From Granulosicoccus sp964449565 (lineage in GTDB: Bacteria > Pseudomonadota > Gammaproteobacteria > Granulosicoccales > Granulosicoccaceae): a DNA stretch of 64,000 nucleotides. Below are positions 53,535-62,857 of the stretch, piece by piece. The position numbers were made by a program, and so were the translations under genes. Position 1 is the first letter of the stretch, and each line of letters opens with the position of its first letter. A model generated the notes under the pieces. The model was not told the origin of the DNA and did not search any database. It saw only the letters and a program-made list of their open reading frames with translations. Location: the NCBI GenBank assembly GCA_964449565.1, contig CAYUZB010000001.1:1-64000 (forward strand), in the 5' to 3' direction.

Positions 53535-55088
53535 GTGGATATCACAGACTTACTCAAACAACTTGTCGACAAAGACGGGTCTGATTTGTATCTCTCAACC
53601 GGCGCTGCCCCGTCAGCAAAGGTATCTGGTGACCTGATCAAGTTTTCCGAGAAAGTTTATGAGCGTGGTGAAGTCGCAGCGATCGCCAACGCCTTGATGA
53701 ATGAGGAGCAACGTGAGGAGTTCGATCGCGAACTCGAAATGAACCTTGCCATCTCACCTGCCGGAGTTGGACGTTTCCGCATCAACATTTTCAAGCAACG
53801 AAACGAAGTCTCTATTGTTGCCCGTAACATCCAGACCGAAATTCCCAATCTTGACAAGCTAGGCCTGCCGGAAATTCTAAAAGAAGTAATAACTGCGAAG
53901 AACGGTCTCGTATTATTTGTCGGCGGTACAGGCTCTGGAAAGTCGACCTCACTTGCAGCATTGATCGACCACCGAAACTCCGCCCGTGGCGGACATATCA
54001 TCACGATCGAAGATCCGGTCGAATACGTTCATGTTCATAAGAAATGCATCGTCAATCAACGTGAAGTCGGAGTAGACACCCTGACTTACAGTGACGCCTT
54101 GAAAAACACACTTCGGCAAGCACCTGATGTCATACTAATCGGTGAAATACGTGACCGCGAAACCATGGAACATGCTGTGGCATTCGCTGAAACCGGTCAT
54201 CTTGCAATATCTACGTTGCATGCAAACAACGCCAATCAGGCTTTGGATCGAATCATCAACTTTTTTCCAGAAGAGCGCAAAGCCCAACTGCTGCACGATC
54301 TGGGAAACAATATCAGAGCGATCGTCTCACAACGATTAATTCCAACTGTCGACGGCAAGCGCTGTGCGGCCATAGAGATTCTGCTGGGTTCACATACGAT
54401 CAAACAAATGATCATGAAGGGCCAACTGTCCGATATCAAGGAAGCGATGCATAAGTCCGAGAATCAGGGAATGAAGACTTTTGACAGCGCACTCTATGAA
54501 CTGGCGATGGAAGGCAAGATCTCTCAGGATGAAGCGCTTAAAAATGCAGACTCGGCAAATAATCTTCGTTTGCGTTTTAAACTGACTGCCTCTTCATCGG
54601 ACGACGAGGATGACTCAGAGTTACTGCTGCGAGGCCAACTACCCAGTCAAATGGCTGCTGCCAAAGCTGCTGTCAAAAAGGCTGATGAGAAAGCGGCGCA
54701 ACAGCAAAAATCTGCATCTGAAGATACTGAGGAATCGAGCAAGACTACGACTAATGAAGATGCTGACACTGGCGGAGATTCCGTCGCCACTGAATCTGAC
54801 TCCCCAGAGGAGGTCACTGTAGACCAGGTAGAGACGGAGGATTCAGTCAATAGCCTGAATGAAATACAAGCAGCGATCGTCGCTCAGATTGACGCTGGAA
54901 AACCAAGCGAGGCTGCAAATGCCACGCCTGAGCCCGATGAACCCCCTGCGGGCAGCGAATCTTCCATGGACGCATCTTTAGCCGCATTTGAACTATCGCT
55001 CGAAGAACAACCATTGGACAATTTCGACATGCCCGAGGATGAAGAGGCTTCTGATGAACCGCAGTTTGGCATGGGAAAAATCGGCTGA
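53535..55088 (+). CDS. pilU: Type IV pilus retraction ATPase PilU with acidic C-terminal extension
   Basis: 517 residues. Residues 1-350 are a full PilU: Walker A GGTGSGKST at 130-138, the Asp box and Walker B (DVILIGEIRDRETMEHAVAF, about 198-217) and the His box ISTLHANNANQALDRI. PilU accessory retraction ATPases have about 380 residues. Residues 351-517 are an extra tail of low complexity rich in Glu, Asp, Ser and Ala, with an AAKAAVKKADEKAAQQQ helix and acidic blocks, of a kind I do not know in PilU. The start is GTG; the upstream gap from pilY1 is 221 bp. PilT itself is not in the window. Confidence 0.92.
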   Translation: MDITDLLKQLVDKDGSDLYLSTGAAPSAKVSGDLIKFSEKVYERGEVAAIANALMNEEQREEFDRELEMNLAISPAGVGRFRINIFKQRNEVSIVARNIQTEIPNLDKLGLPEILKEVITAKNGLVLFVGGTGSGKSTSLAALIDHRNSARGGHIITIEDPVEYVHVHKKCIVNQREVGVDTLTYSDALKNTLRQAPDVILIGEIRDRETMEHAVAFAETGHLAISTLHANNANQALDRIINFFPEERKAQLLHDLGNNIRAIVSQRLIPTVDGKRCAAIEILLGSHTIKQMIMKGQLSDIKEAMHKSENQGMKTFDSALYELAMEGKISQDEALKNADSANNLRLRFKLTASSSDDEDDSELLLRGQLPSQMAAAKAAVKKADEKAAQQQKSASEDTEESSKTTTNEDADTGGDSVATESDSPEEVTVDQVETEDSVNSLNEIQAAIVAQIDAGKPSEAANATPEPDEPPAGSESSMDASLAAFELSLEEQPLDNFDMPEDEEASDEPQFGMGKIG

Positions 55089-55214
55089 GAAAGTTAAGTT
55101 AAAAACTGCGCGATAGCGATTTATCACCCTCAGCACTATATTTACATCGGGTCCTCCCCACAAGTGCGATTAGGGGCGTTATCCTAGTGTACTGATTCCT
55201 CAGGCACATGTTCA

Positions 55215-56480
55215 ATGGCACGCCAGAAGCCATTTCGATTTGTACACACCGCAGATCTGCACCTTGATTCGCCATTGCAATCGTTAGCAATGCGCGATTC
55301 CAATCTGCGCAATCTCATTGATGGAGCGACACGGCGGGCCTTGAGCCAACTGGTCGACGTGTGTATTGGCGAGTCTGTTGATGCATTGATTATCGCTGGC
55401 GACCTGTATGACGGCCAGCAGAAAAGCGTCAAGACCGCAGCAGCCTTTTCCAGTGAAATGCGTCGCCTTGAAGCGTCGAACATTCCGGTTTTTTTGATCA
55501 AGGGAAATCACGACGCTCGTTCCGAACTTACTCGCGATCTGCAATTACCTGACAATGTGCATTATTTTGATGGTCGTGGCACTCCCTACAAACTTGGTGA
55601 AGACGCAGCAATTCATGGGGTAAGCTTTGCAAAACCTCATTGTCATGATTCGCTCTACCCTAAGTACCGCCCAGCTATTGACGACCGCTACAATATTGGC
55701 ATCATGCACACAAGTCTTGCGGGCAGCGATGTACATGACGCTTATGCGCCTTGCTCCATCGAGGACTTGAAAAACCATGGGTACGACTACTGGGCACTTG
55801 GACACATTCACAAGCGGCAGGTGTATTCCGAAACTCCAGCGGTTGTCATGCCAGGCATCCCGCAAGGTCGTGATATCGGTGAATCCGGCCCCCGCTCTAT
55901 CACTTTGGTTACGCTTGACGGTGACAAGCCACCGCTGCTTGAAACTCGTGCCGTTCATTCCGCAGAATTTGAACGAATGACAGTGACAATTGATACCGCA
56001 ATGGATTGGACAGCCATCGTCAATGCCACTGACAGCTCTCTGATTAAGGCGCGCGACAATTGTCTTGCTGAGCATCTGATAGCACGTCCAATTCTTACCG
56101 GCGAATCATCCTTGTATTTTGAACTGATCGACGGGCGGGAGCGTCTTTTAGAGGAATTGAAATACCGCTGCGAATCACATGAAAATATCTGGATCGATAA
56201 AATCGTCTTTGATATATCAGCGCCAACTTTGACTGACTCAAGGATTGGCGATGAGGTGCCAGTTCATCAGTTGATTAACCCGGAAGTCCTGCAAAGTGCC
56301 GAGCTTGCTACTGTATGTTCTACCGAACTCGCGGCATTGAAGCGTTTGCTACCCGCATCCGAAAGAACATTTCTAGGTAAGACCGAAGAAGAACAAATGC
56401 AGTGGGTTCAGGAGCTTTTGGCCGAAGGAGCCAACGAAGTCCTGGCACGCTTACAAATTGAGACCGATCATGCGTCTTGA
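55215..56480 (+). CDS. yhaO: Metallophosphoesterase/DNA repair exonuclease (YhaO, SbcD-like)
   Basis: 421 residues, YhaO size. All phosphoesterase metal motifs are visible: DLHLDSP, GDLYDGQQ, KGNHDARS, a HTS segment and GHIHKRQ, as in SbcD/Mre11 nucleases. The C-terminal part after about 280 is YhaO-type and probably binds the partner ATPase. The gene overlaps yhaN by 11 bases, so the two are made together. It likely acts as a nuclease complex in DNA repair, analogous to SbcCD; substrate specificity is unproven. Confidence 0.88.
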   Translation: MARQKPFRFVHTADLHLDSPLQSLAMRDSNLRNLIDGATRRALSQLVDVCIGESVDALIIAGDLYDGQQKSVKTAAAFSSEMRRLEASNIPVFLIKGNHDARSELTRDLQLPDNVHYFDGRGTPYKLGEDAAIHGVSFAKPHCHDSLYPKYRPAIDDRYNIGIMHTSLAGSDVHDAYAPCSIEDLKNHGYDYWALGHIHKRQVYSETPAVVMPGIPQGRDIGESGPRSITLVTLDGDKPPLLETRAVHSAEFERMTVTIDTAMDWTAIVNATDSSLIKARDNCLAEHLIARPILTGESSLYFELIDGRERLLEELKYRCESHENIWIDKIVFDISAPTLTDSRIGDEVPVHQLINPEVLQSAELATVCSTELAALKRLLPASERTFLGKTEEEQMQWVQELLAEGANEVLARLQIETDHAS

Positions 56481-59400
56481 CAGACTTGACCTTGTTCGCT
56501 TTGGTCATTTCAGTGACTTCGCAATCGATTTTGGATCAGCGAAAAACAATCACGATTTTCACGTGATCTACGGTGACAATGAAGCCGGAAAATCGACAAG
56601 TTACAATGCTCTACTCGACCTGCTTTTCGGGTTTCCCGCTAGAACTAATTATTCTTTCCGACACGGCAGCAAGGCGCTCCGAATTGATGCAACCTTAAGC
56701 ACTACTGAGAAGAAACTCAAAGTCAGTCGATTGAAATCTGGACTTTATGACCATGCCGAGTCATTGTTGAGTGAATCTGTGTTCGCCGAGTTCACCCGAG
56801 GACTCACAAGGGATACCTACGGCACGATGTTCTCGATGGACGAGGAAACACTTGAACAAGGTGGAAATGATATCGTCGCAAGCAAAGGGGATTTAGCTAC
56901 TTTACTGTTCTCAGCTGCAGCAGGGCTCGGCAGTATCAGTCAACGCCTGGACACCATTACCGAAAAAGCTAACTACTACCGCCCAAATGCGCAAAAGATG
57001 CCATTAAAGAATGATCTCTCAACATTGTCAGAGCTCGGTCAACAATTGGAAGCTCTCGATACGCGAGCCAGTGAGTTTCGAATTCTTGAAAGTAAACGCT
57101 TAGAACTTGATGAATCATTGAAAATGGTTAACCTGGCAATAAAATCTGATCAATCAAAAATAGCGAAGCTTGATAAACAGAAGAATGCTGCTGGTTGCGC
57201 TAAACGCTTACTCAAATACCAAAGTATTAGGGAGCGTTATAAAGACCTACCAACGGTTCCGCGCCAATGGTGGACTGAATTACAAACCTTTGTACGCTCA
57301 ACAACTGACGCCAGAAACCAGCGAAGTCGACTTGAAAATACTCTAAGCGCTATCAATGAGGCCATCAATGTGCTACCTCCGGTCGATTTTGTGCTCGACG
57401 AGCAGGCAACTATCGAACAATTGCAGGACATGCAAAATGAGACTCTGGTTCTAGAAAAACGGATTACTCAAAGCACCGTTGAATTTGAACACCTGAACAA
57501 TGAAATTGAACAACTGACAAAAAGACTTCCTGTTGATAGTTTACCCGACACCACTACCCCTTTATTCCGATCTGGCGAGCAGTCTCAGTTACAAGCAGAA
57601 CTTCGACACTACGTTGAACTTAGCACCTTGTTAAAGGAAGCGCAGACGGCAGAGGAGTCAGCGAAAAATAGAAAGGCCAACCTTGTAAAGTCATTGCCTG
57701 AAATACCAGTAGATCCTGCACCATTGCAGCATCTACTGAACGCTATCAGCGCAGCGGAAGACAGTAACTACCCTAATCAGTTGATCGACGAAGCGGCCCA
57801 ACTGGAAGTCACTTTAAATCAGCACTTACACGATCTGGCACCCTGGCAGGGCAGCAGCGAACAGCTAAGGGAACTACATTGCCCTGAAATCATTCAAATT
57901 GATAACCTTGACAAGGCAATAGAAAAAGCTCAAAGCGATCTTCATTCATGCCTTGCTCACCAACAAAAAATCAAACGTCAGCAACAGACTAAGAAGCAAG
58001 AAATTGCTTTGCTCGAAGGACAACACTCCGTTGCTGACCGGAAATTACTGTCTGAAATTCAGGACTCCCTTTGGTCACAATGGCATCTTCATCAGCAACA
58101 GATTGAGGACAAGCTCGACCACAACTCACTGAGCCAATCTGCACATGACATAGAGCGTCTTTTAAAAACCCAAGAACACCTCTGGTCACAACAAGACGCT
58201 AACGTCGAATCAATGAGTCAATTGAAAATTGCTCATAACGCTTTATCATCCACTGCTGCTGCGCTAGAAGAGGCGAATCAGGATCTCGAGGCCGCAAAGA
58301 ATCAGGTTAAGGTTCTGGAGTCGCAACTTGCACAAATAAACTACACCTTCAACTTGCCGGATAAAAGTAACGTGCAATCACTGAAGAGTTGGCTTAAACG
58401 TCGTGAGGACACGCTCCGGATTGATGCAGAACTAAGACGAATAAGTGCCTTGATCAGTACCCGTCAGCAGCAACGAAATAATTATTCGATCAGAATCTGG
58501 AAAAAGCTTAATGAATTTGACTCAACGGTAGAAGCCGACGACTCCTCTCTTGAGGAACTGATGCAGCAGGCTAATGACGTCCTTTCCTCACTGAACTCAT
58601 CAACATCATATTTTCAGACAGCGGCACAACAGATCAATGACCAGATCTTGACCATTGAGAGCACTTCAACTCGCCGAGAGTCGCTGATCCAGGACATGCA
58701 ATCATGGGAAGCGAATTGGAAGACATTGGTTCGCGACAACTGTCTCAATGGTGTTGCGAACGAAGATCTTCAGACTCGACTGGCACTGCTAATGGAACTT
58801 GACGCGGCGCAGAAGCGAATTCGAACGCATACCTCTGACCGTGAGCAACTCGCGTCTATTCGCGAACACCAATTACTGAAATTACGGGAAGTCTCAACAC
58901 GATTGGGCCTGACCGCCGATGACACAATCAATACAAGTATTGTCGTTTCGAGCATTAACGAACTCGCCAAACGCCTGGAACAAGCTCACAAACAAGTAGA
59001 TCAACACGAGGAATTATCCAGGCAACGAGAGGATACCAATTCGCGACTTGCAGAGTTACTACAGGAATCAGCTTCGTTGCTTGAAGACTTCGAGAATCGG
59101 AAGCGAAAACTCAATGTAACTTCGATGGAAGATTTGCAATTAATCCTCAACGATTGCCAGAAACGCGATGAACTTGACGAAGAAATAGACGAGCTGACTC
59201 TTGAACTCCAGCACCTGACAGGCATTGAGGATGATCAATTTTCGCAGTACGACGAACTGGAATTCGATTCTGCATCGATAGATCTGGAACTCGAAAACAG
59301 TCGCCACTCCCTTGAAGCACTGCTTGGAAAACGAGACCAATATTTGACCGAGATGCAGACACTTGTCAACAAACTCGATGCCATCGGTTCTAGCAACGAG

Positions 59401-59961
59401 GTGGCAAGACTTGATGAGGAACGTAGCAATCTCCGCTTGTATATTCAGGAACAAACTCGCAGTACCATGAAATCGAGACTTGGTGTCGCCGCTGCGCGCG
59501 AAGGCATGCGTCAATATCGTGAAGCTCATCAGAGCAATATGCTCACTCAGGCGGGAAATATATTCCGAGAGATTACCGGTGAGAATTTCACCGGACTGAA
59601 AACACAGCCTGACAAGAAGCAACGTGAGCTACTGTTTGCAGTAACAAATGAAGGAAATTTACTGGAGGCAGATAAACTGTCCAAAGGCACACGCTTTCAA
59701 CTTTTTCTAGCATTACGTCTGGCCGCATACAAGGACTACGCACGCTCTACCGTTCCACTACCTTTCGTGGCCGATGACATTCTGGATGCATTCGATAACC
59801 AGCGTTCGGCGGAAAGTCTTGAGCAGTTTCATGAGATCAGCCAAACGGGGCAAGTCATTTATCTCACCCATCACAAGCACATCGTCGATTTGGCAAAGGA
59901 AGTCAGTAACGACACTGTGCGTATTCATGAGCTGCCACCACGAATACAACATATTGCGTAA
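56470..59961 (+). CDS. yhaN: SMC-like AAA ATPase (YhaN, SbcC-like)
   Basis: 1163 residues from the ATG at 56470 (MRLDRLDLVRFGHFSDF, the normal RecF/SbcC-like N-terminus). Walker A is in YGDNEAGKST, about residues 35-44. Two long coiled-coil stretches (about 180-480 and 600-1000; Gln/Leu/Glu/Lys-rich) follow. The C-terminal ATPase half has the ABC-type signature LSKGTRFQLFLALRLA and Walker B FVADDILDAFDNQR. The family is the ATPase partner of YhaO-type exonucleases. It ends before a strong hairpin terminator. Confidence 0.9.
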   Translation: MRLDRLDLVRFGHFSDFAIDFGSAKNNHDFHVIYGDNEAGKSTSYNALLDLLFGFPARTNYSFRHGSKALRIDATLSTTEKKLKVSRLKSGLYDHAESLLSESVFAEFTRGLTRDTYGTMFSMDEETLEQGGNDIVASKGDLATLLFSAAAGLGSISQRLDTITEKANYYRPNAQKMPLKNDLSTLSELGQQLEALDTRASEFRILESKRLELDESLKMVNLAIKSDQSKIAKLDKQKNAAGCAKRLLKYQSIRERYKDLPTVPRQWWTELQTFVRSTTDARNQRSRLENTLSAINEAINVLPPVDFVLDEQATIEQLQDMQNETLVLEKRITQSTVEFEHLNNEIEQLTKRLPVDSLPDTTTPLFRSGEQSQLQAELRHYVELSTLLKEAQTAEESAKNRKANLVKSLPEIPVDPAPLQHLLNAISAAEDSNYPNQLIDEAAQLEVTLNQHLHDLAPWQGSSEQLRELHCPEIIQIDNLDKAIEKAQSDLHSCLAHQQKIKRQQQTKKQEIALLEGQHSVADRKLLSEIQDSLWSQWHLHQQQIEDKLDHNSLSQSAHDIERLLKTQEHLWSQQDANVESMSQLKIAHNALSSTAAALEEANQDLEAAKNQVKVLESQLAQINYTFNLPDKSNVQSLKSWLKRREDTLRIDAELRRISALISTRQQQRNNYSIRIWKKLNEFDSTVEADDSSLEELMQQANDVLSSLNSSTSYFQTAAQQINDQILTIESTSTRRESLIQDMQSWEANWKTLVRDNCLNGVANEDLQTRLALLMELDAAQKRIRTHTSDREQLASIREHQLLKLREVSTRLGLTADDTINTSIVVSSINELAKRLEQAHKQVDQHEELSRQREDTNSRLAELLQESASLLEDFENRKRKLNVTSMEDLQLILNDCQKRDELDEEIDELTLELQHLTGIEDDQFSQYDELEFDSASIDLELENSRHSLEALLGKRDQYLTEMQTLVNKLDAIGSSNEVARLDEERSNLRLYIQEQTRSTMKSRLGVAAAREGMRQYREAHQSNMLTQAGNIFREITGENFTGLKTQPDKKQRELLFAVTNEGNLLEADKLSKGTRFQLFLALRLAAYKDYARSTVPLPFVADDILDAFDNQRSAESLEQFHEISQTGQVIYLTHHKHIVDLAKEVSNDTVRIHELPPRIQHIA

Positions 59962-60134
59962 CGTAAAGAGGCGGTGGAAGTTTCATACACAATGGTCGAG
60001 CCTGAACACTCCGCGTAAACCAAGACGCACGCTCATGACCATTAGCGCTCCAAAGCAGCTTGAATAATTCGCTTCACCCCACCTCCCGTAAATTGGAACG
60101 CCCAAATTCAACGGAAAACGTCGATATAAGCAAC

Positions 60135-60162
60135 AAAAAAGGGCCTTTTCAGGCCCTTTTTC
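60135..60162. terminator. Bidirectional Rho-independent terminator
   Basis: AAAAAA-GGGCCT-TTTC-AGGCCC-TTTTTCTT: 6-bp GC-rich stem flanked by an A-run on the left and a T-run on the right, so it serves the convergent yhaN (plus) and liv (minus) transcripts. Confidence 0.85.
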
Positions 60163-60168
60163 TTGGTA

Positions 60169-60200
60169 GATCAAACAGTTATCGTGGTCCGACCCGTTAG
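60169..60200 (+). repeat. RAYT-associated repeat, copy E (ends on the livF stop codon)
   Basis: GATCAAACAGTTATC plus the core GTGGTCCGACCC and GTTAG. The TTA at 60197-60199 is the complement of the livF stop codon, the same arrangement as copy B at the SPOR gene. It shares the CAGTTATCG variant with copy A, while B and C carry CACTTACCG. Confidence 0.75.
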
Positions 60201-60940
60201 ATAGCCAAATACTCGTGGCGGAGTTCTTCGTTGTTGAGGACTTCTTCGGCGGAGCCGTCGAAGACGATTTCGCCGGTGTCGAGAATCAGGGCTCGGTCGG
60301 CGAGCTTCAGGGCGGCGACGGCGTTCTGTTCGACAAGTATCGTGGTGATACCGGTTGCCTTGACTTCTATCAGGGCTTTTTCGATGTCGTGACGAACTAC
60401 AGGGGCAAGGCCTTCGTAGGGTTCATCCAAAAGCAACAATTTGATATCACGAGAAAGAGCTCGGGCAATTGCCAACATCTGTTGCTCCCCACCAGACAAG
60501 GTTGTGCCTTCTTGCTTGCGTCGTTCTTTAAGTCGCGGGAAGAGTTGAAAGATACGTTCATAGTCCCAGCCTGATTCACCTGAGATAGTCGCCAGATCCA
60601 TGTTTTCCTCAACGGTGAGCCCGGCAATGATGCGGCGGTCCTCGGGGACAAGTTGAATGCCCGCCGAAGCCGCTTCGAAATCCTGCATTTCGTGAATCGG
60701 CTGACCACCCAACCAAACACCGCCTTCGCGAAGTTCCGGCTCTGCGGCCCTCGCAATTGCTCGCAGGGTTGATGTTTTACCCGCGCCATTACGTCCAAGA
60801 AGCGCAATAATCTCACCTTCGTTTACCGTGAAAGATACATCCTGAACGATATAACTGTCGCCGTAATAAGCTTTTAATCCCTGGACACTGAAGTAAGCAT
60901 CAGTGGCAGGTGTAGGGACAACGGCCTGTGCCTTGCTCAT
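60197..60940 (-). CDS. livF: Branched-chain amino-acid ABC transporter ATP-binding protein LivF
   Basis: 247 residues. Walker A GRNGAGKTST, signature LSGGEQQML and Walker B LLLDEPYEGLAPVV are all intact, and the small LivF-type C-terminus lacks the extra helix of LivG. The start ATG overlaps the livG stop by one base (TAATG). With LivG it powers the LivHM permease. By motif it could also belong to an urea/amide-type UrtE system. The stop codon lies in repeat copy E. Confidence 0.92.
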   Translation of the reverse strand: MSKAQAVVPTPATDAYFSVQGLKAYYGDSYIVQDVSFTVNEGEIIALLGRNGAGKTSTLRAIARAAEPELREGGVWLGGQPIHEMQDFEAASAGIQLVPEDRRIIAGLTVEENMDLATISGESGWDYERIFQLFPRLKERRKQEGTTLSGGEQQMLAIARALSRDIKLLLLDEPYEGLAPVVRHDIEKALIEVKATGITTILVEQNAVAALKLADRALILDTGEIVFDGSAEEVLNNEELRHEYLAI

Positions 60941-61701
60941 TAGACTTGCTCCTCGCCAAGGTAAGCTTCTTTCACACGTGGATCCGCCTTGACCTCTTCA
61001 GGTGTCCCCTGGCAGATGATACGTCCACCGGCAAGTACCGAGATACGATCAGCAAGACTAAACACCACGTGCATATCATGTTCGATAATGATCTTGGTCA
61101 TGCCCTGTTTCTTTATCTCTTTAAGAAGCGCGATCGTCGCATTCGTATCATGTCGTGCCATACCAGCTGTCGGTTCATCAAGCAGCAATAAGCGTGGCTC
61201 CTGAGCCAATCCCATCGCCAGTTCGAGGCGCCTTTTGTCACCACGTGACAGGCTGCTGGCTTCATTATGGATAAATGATCCAAGCGCCAAATCAGTCAGG
61301 ACTTGTTCCGCTTTTTGCCGCACCGTTTTCTCACCAGAGAAACGACGAAACCAGCTCAATTTGAACGAGCCATCGCGCTTGGCGAGAATCGGCACCATGA
61401 CGTTCTCTAGCAAACTCAATTCAGGAAAGATCTCGGGCGTCTGAAATACACGCACAACACCAAGCTGATTTATCTGGTGTGGCTGCTTGCCGATCAAGTT
61501 TTCACCATCGAAAACCACATGACCCGAATCAGGCTTCAAGCGACCGATACAGACATTGAGCAAGGTGGACTTACCAGCACCATTTGGCCCGATGATCGCG
61601 TGTGTTTCGCCCTCCTTGACGGAAAGGTCGATATCACTCAGCGCATGAAGACCCGCGAAGCTCTTGTGCACATCGGCGACATGGAGAACAACATTATCCA
61701 T
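60940..61701 (-). CDS. livG: Branched-chain amino-acid ABC transporter ATP-binding protein LivG
   Basis: 253 residues. Walker A GPNGAGKSTL, the LivG-type signature SLSRGDKRRLELAMGLA (with RGDKRRLE where many ABC proteins have SGGxQ, a normal LivG/UrtD feature), Walker B LLLDEPTAGMA and the H-loop EHDMHVVFSLADRI. It overlaps livM by 8 bases and livF by one, so the four liv genes are translationally coupled. Confidence 0.93.
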   Translation of the reverse strand: MDNVVLHVADVHKSFAGLHALSDIDLSVKEGETHAIIGPNGAGKSTLLNVCIGRLKPDSGHVVFDGENLIGKQPHQINQLGVVRVFQTPEIFPELSLLENVMVPILAKRDGSFKLSWFRRFSGEKTVRQKAEQVLTDLALGSFIHNEASSLSRGDKRRLELAMGLAQEPRLLLLDEPTAGMARHDTNATIALLKEIKKQGMTKIIIEHDMHVVFSLADRISVLAGGRIICQGTPEEVKADPRVKEAYLGEEQV

Positions 61702-62848
61702 GACTGACCCCCCCTTCGGTGGCGACCGATACAGGCGCTACGGGCGTCTTTTTACGCTGGAACAAAGCGCCGATTCGACGTACACCTTCCATGATTCCAC
61801 CTGGCAGGAAAATAACGACAATCATGAACAAGAGACCCAAGGTCAAGTGCCAGCCGTCTCCAACAAACTGACTGGTGAGTGCCACAACGAAATTTTGCAG
61901 ACCATCGGGCACGAATGAAAACACCTCATACAATTTTTGATCATTGAATGCAGAAAAGATGTTCTCGAAATACTTAATCAGAGCGGCACCGAGTACTGGA
62001 CCGATCAGCGTTCCGGCCCCACCGAGTATTGTCATCAAAACGACTTCACCAGAAGCCGTCCATTGCATGCGCTCAGCACCTGCCAATGGATCAGTTGACG
62101 CCATCAAAGCGCCTGCAAGACCCGCATACATACCCGAAATCACAAATGCCCAAATTAGGTAAGGACGTGTGTTAAAACCGGTATAGGCCATTCGGGTCTG
62201 GTTCGACTTGATCGCTTTGAGCATCATGCCAAAAGGCGAGCGGGTTATACGCATTGCGATGAAGAACGCAATGATCAACACAACCGCACAAAAGTAAAAT
62301 CCGGGTAAGCCGCTCATCTTGATACCAAAGAGGTTGGTTGACGGCAAGCTACGACCGGCGGCAATACCCGCCATCGAATCCACGACTCGAGGATCAGCAA
62401 GACTCAACTGCAGGCCTGACTCTCCGTTGGTAATTGGCGTCAAAACAGAATAGGCCAGGTTATAGGACATCTGTGCAAAGGCTAGTGTCAGTATCGAGAA
62501 GTAAATTCCCGAGCGGCGTAAGCTCACAAAGCCAATCAGGAATGCAAAAATGCCTGCAACGATGACACTGAAAATGACCGCGGGAAGTACGTTCATAGTC
62601 ATGAGCTTGAACGTCCACACTGCCGTGTAGGAACCGACTCCCAGAAATGCCGCGTGGCCAAAAGACAGATAACCAGTAAGGCCAAAGAGAATATTGAAGC
62701 CAATGGCAAAGACGCCAAAAATAGCGAACTTCTGCATCAGATCCGGATAGTTCGCACCAAACGGCTCCAACCAGATCGGCATGGTCAGAACAACTGCCGC
62801 AAAACCGAAGAAAAGAACCCAATCCTGCACTGCGGATAATTTATTCAT
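61694..62848 (-). CDS. livM: Branched-chain amino-acid ABC transporter permease LivM
   Basis: 384 residues, about ten membrane segments. Family marks: FGLTGYLSFGHAAFLGVGSY near residue 55 and the ATPase-contact loop RITRSPFGMMLKAIKSNQTR around residue 215, and GGAGTLIGPVLGAALI. Forms the pore together with LivH, which precedes it by 9 bases. Confidence 0.93.
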   Translation of the reverse strand: MNKLSAVQDWVLFFGFAAVVLTMPIWLEPFGANYPDLMQKFAIFGVFAIGFNILFGLTGYLSFGHAAFLGVGSYTAVWTFKLMTMNVLPAVIFSVIVAGIFAFLIGFVSLRRSGIYFSILTLAFAQMSYNLAYSVLTPITNGESGLQLSLADPRVVDSMAGIAAGRSLPSTNLFGIKMSGLPGFYFCAVVLIIAFFIAMRITRSPFGMMLKAIKSNQTRMAYTGFNTRPYLIWAFVISGMYAGLAGALMASTDPLAGAERMQWTASGEVVLMTILGGAGTLIGPVLGAALIKYFENIFSAFNDQKLYEVFSFVPDGLQNFVVALTSQFVGDGWHLTLGLLFMIVVIFLPGGIMEGVRRIGALFQRKKTPVAPVSVATEGGVSHG

Positions 62849-62857
62849 GGCTGTCTC

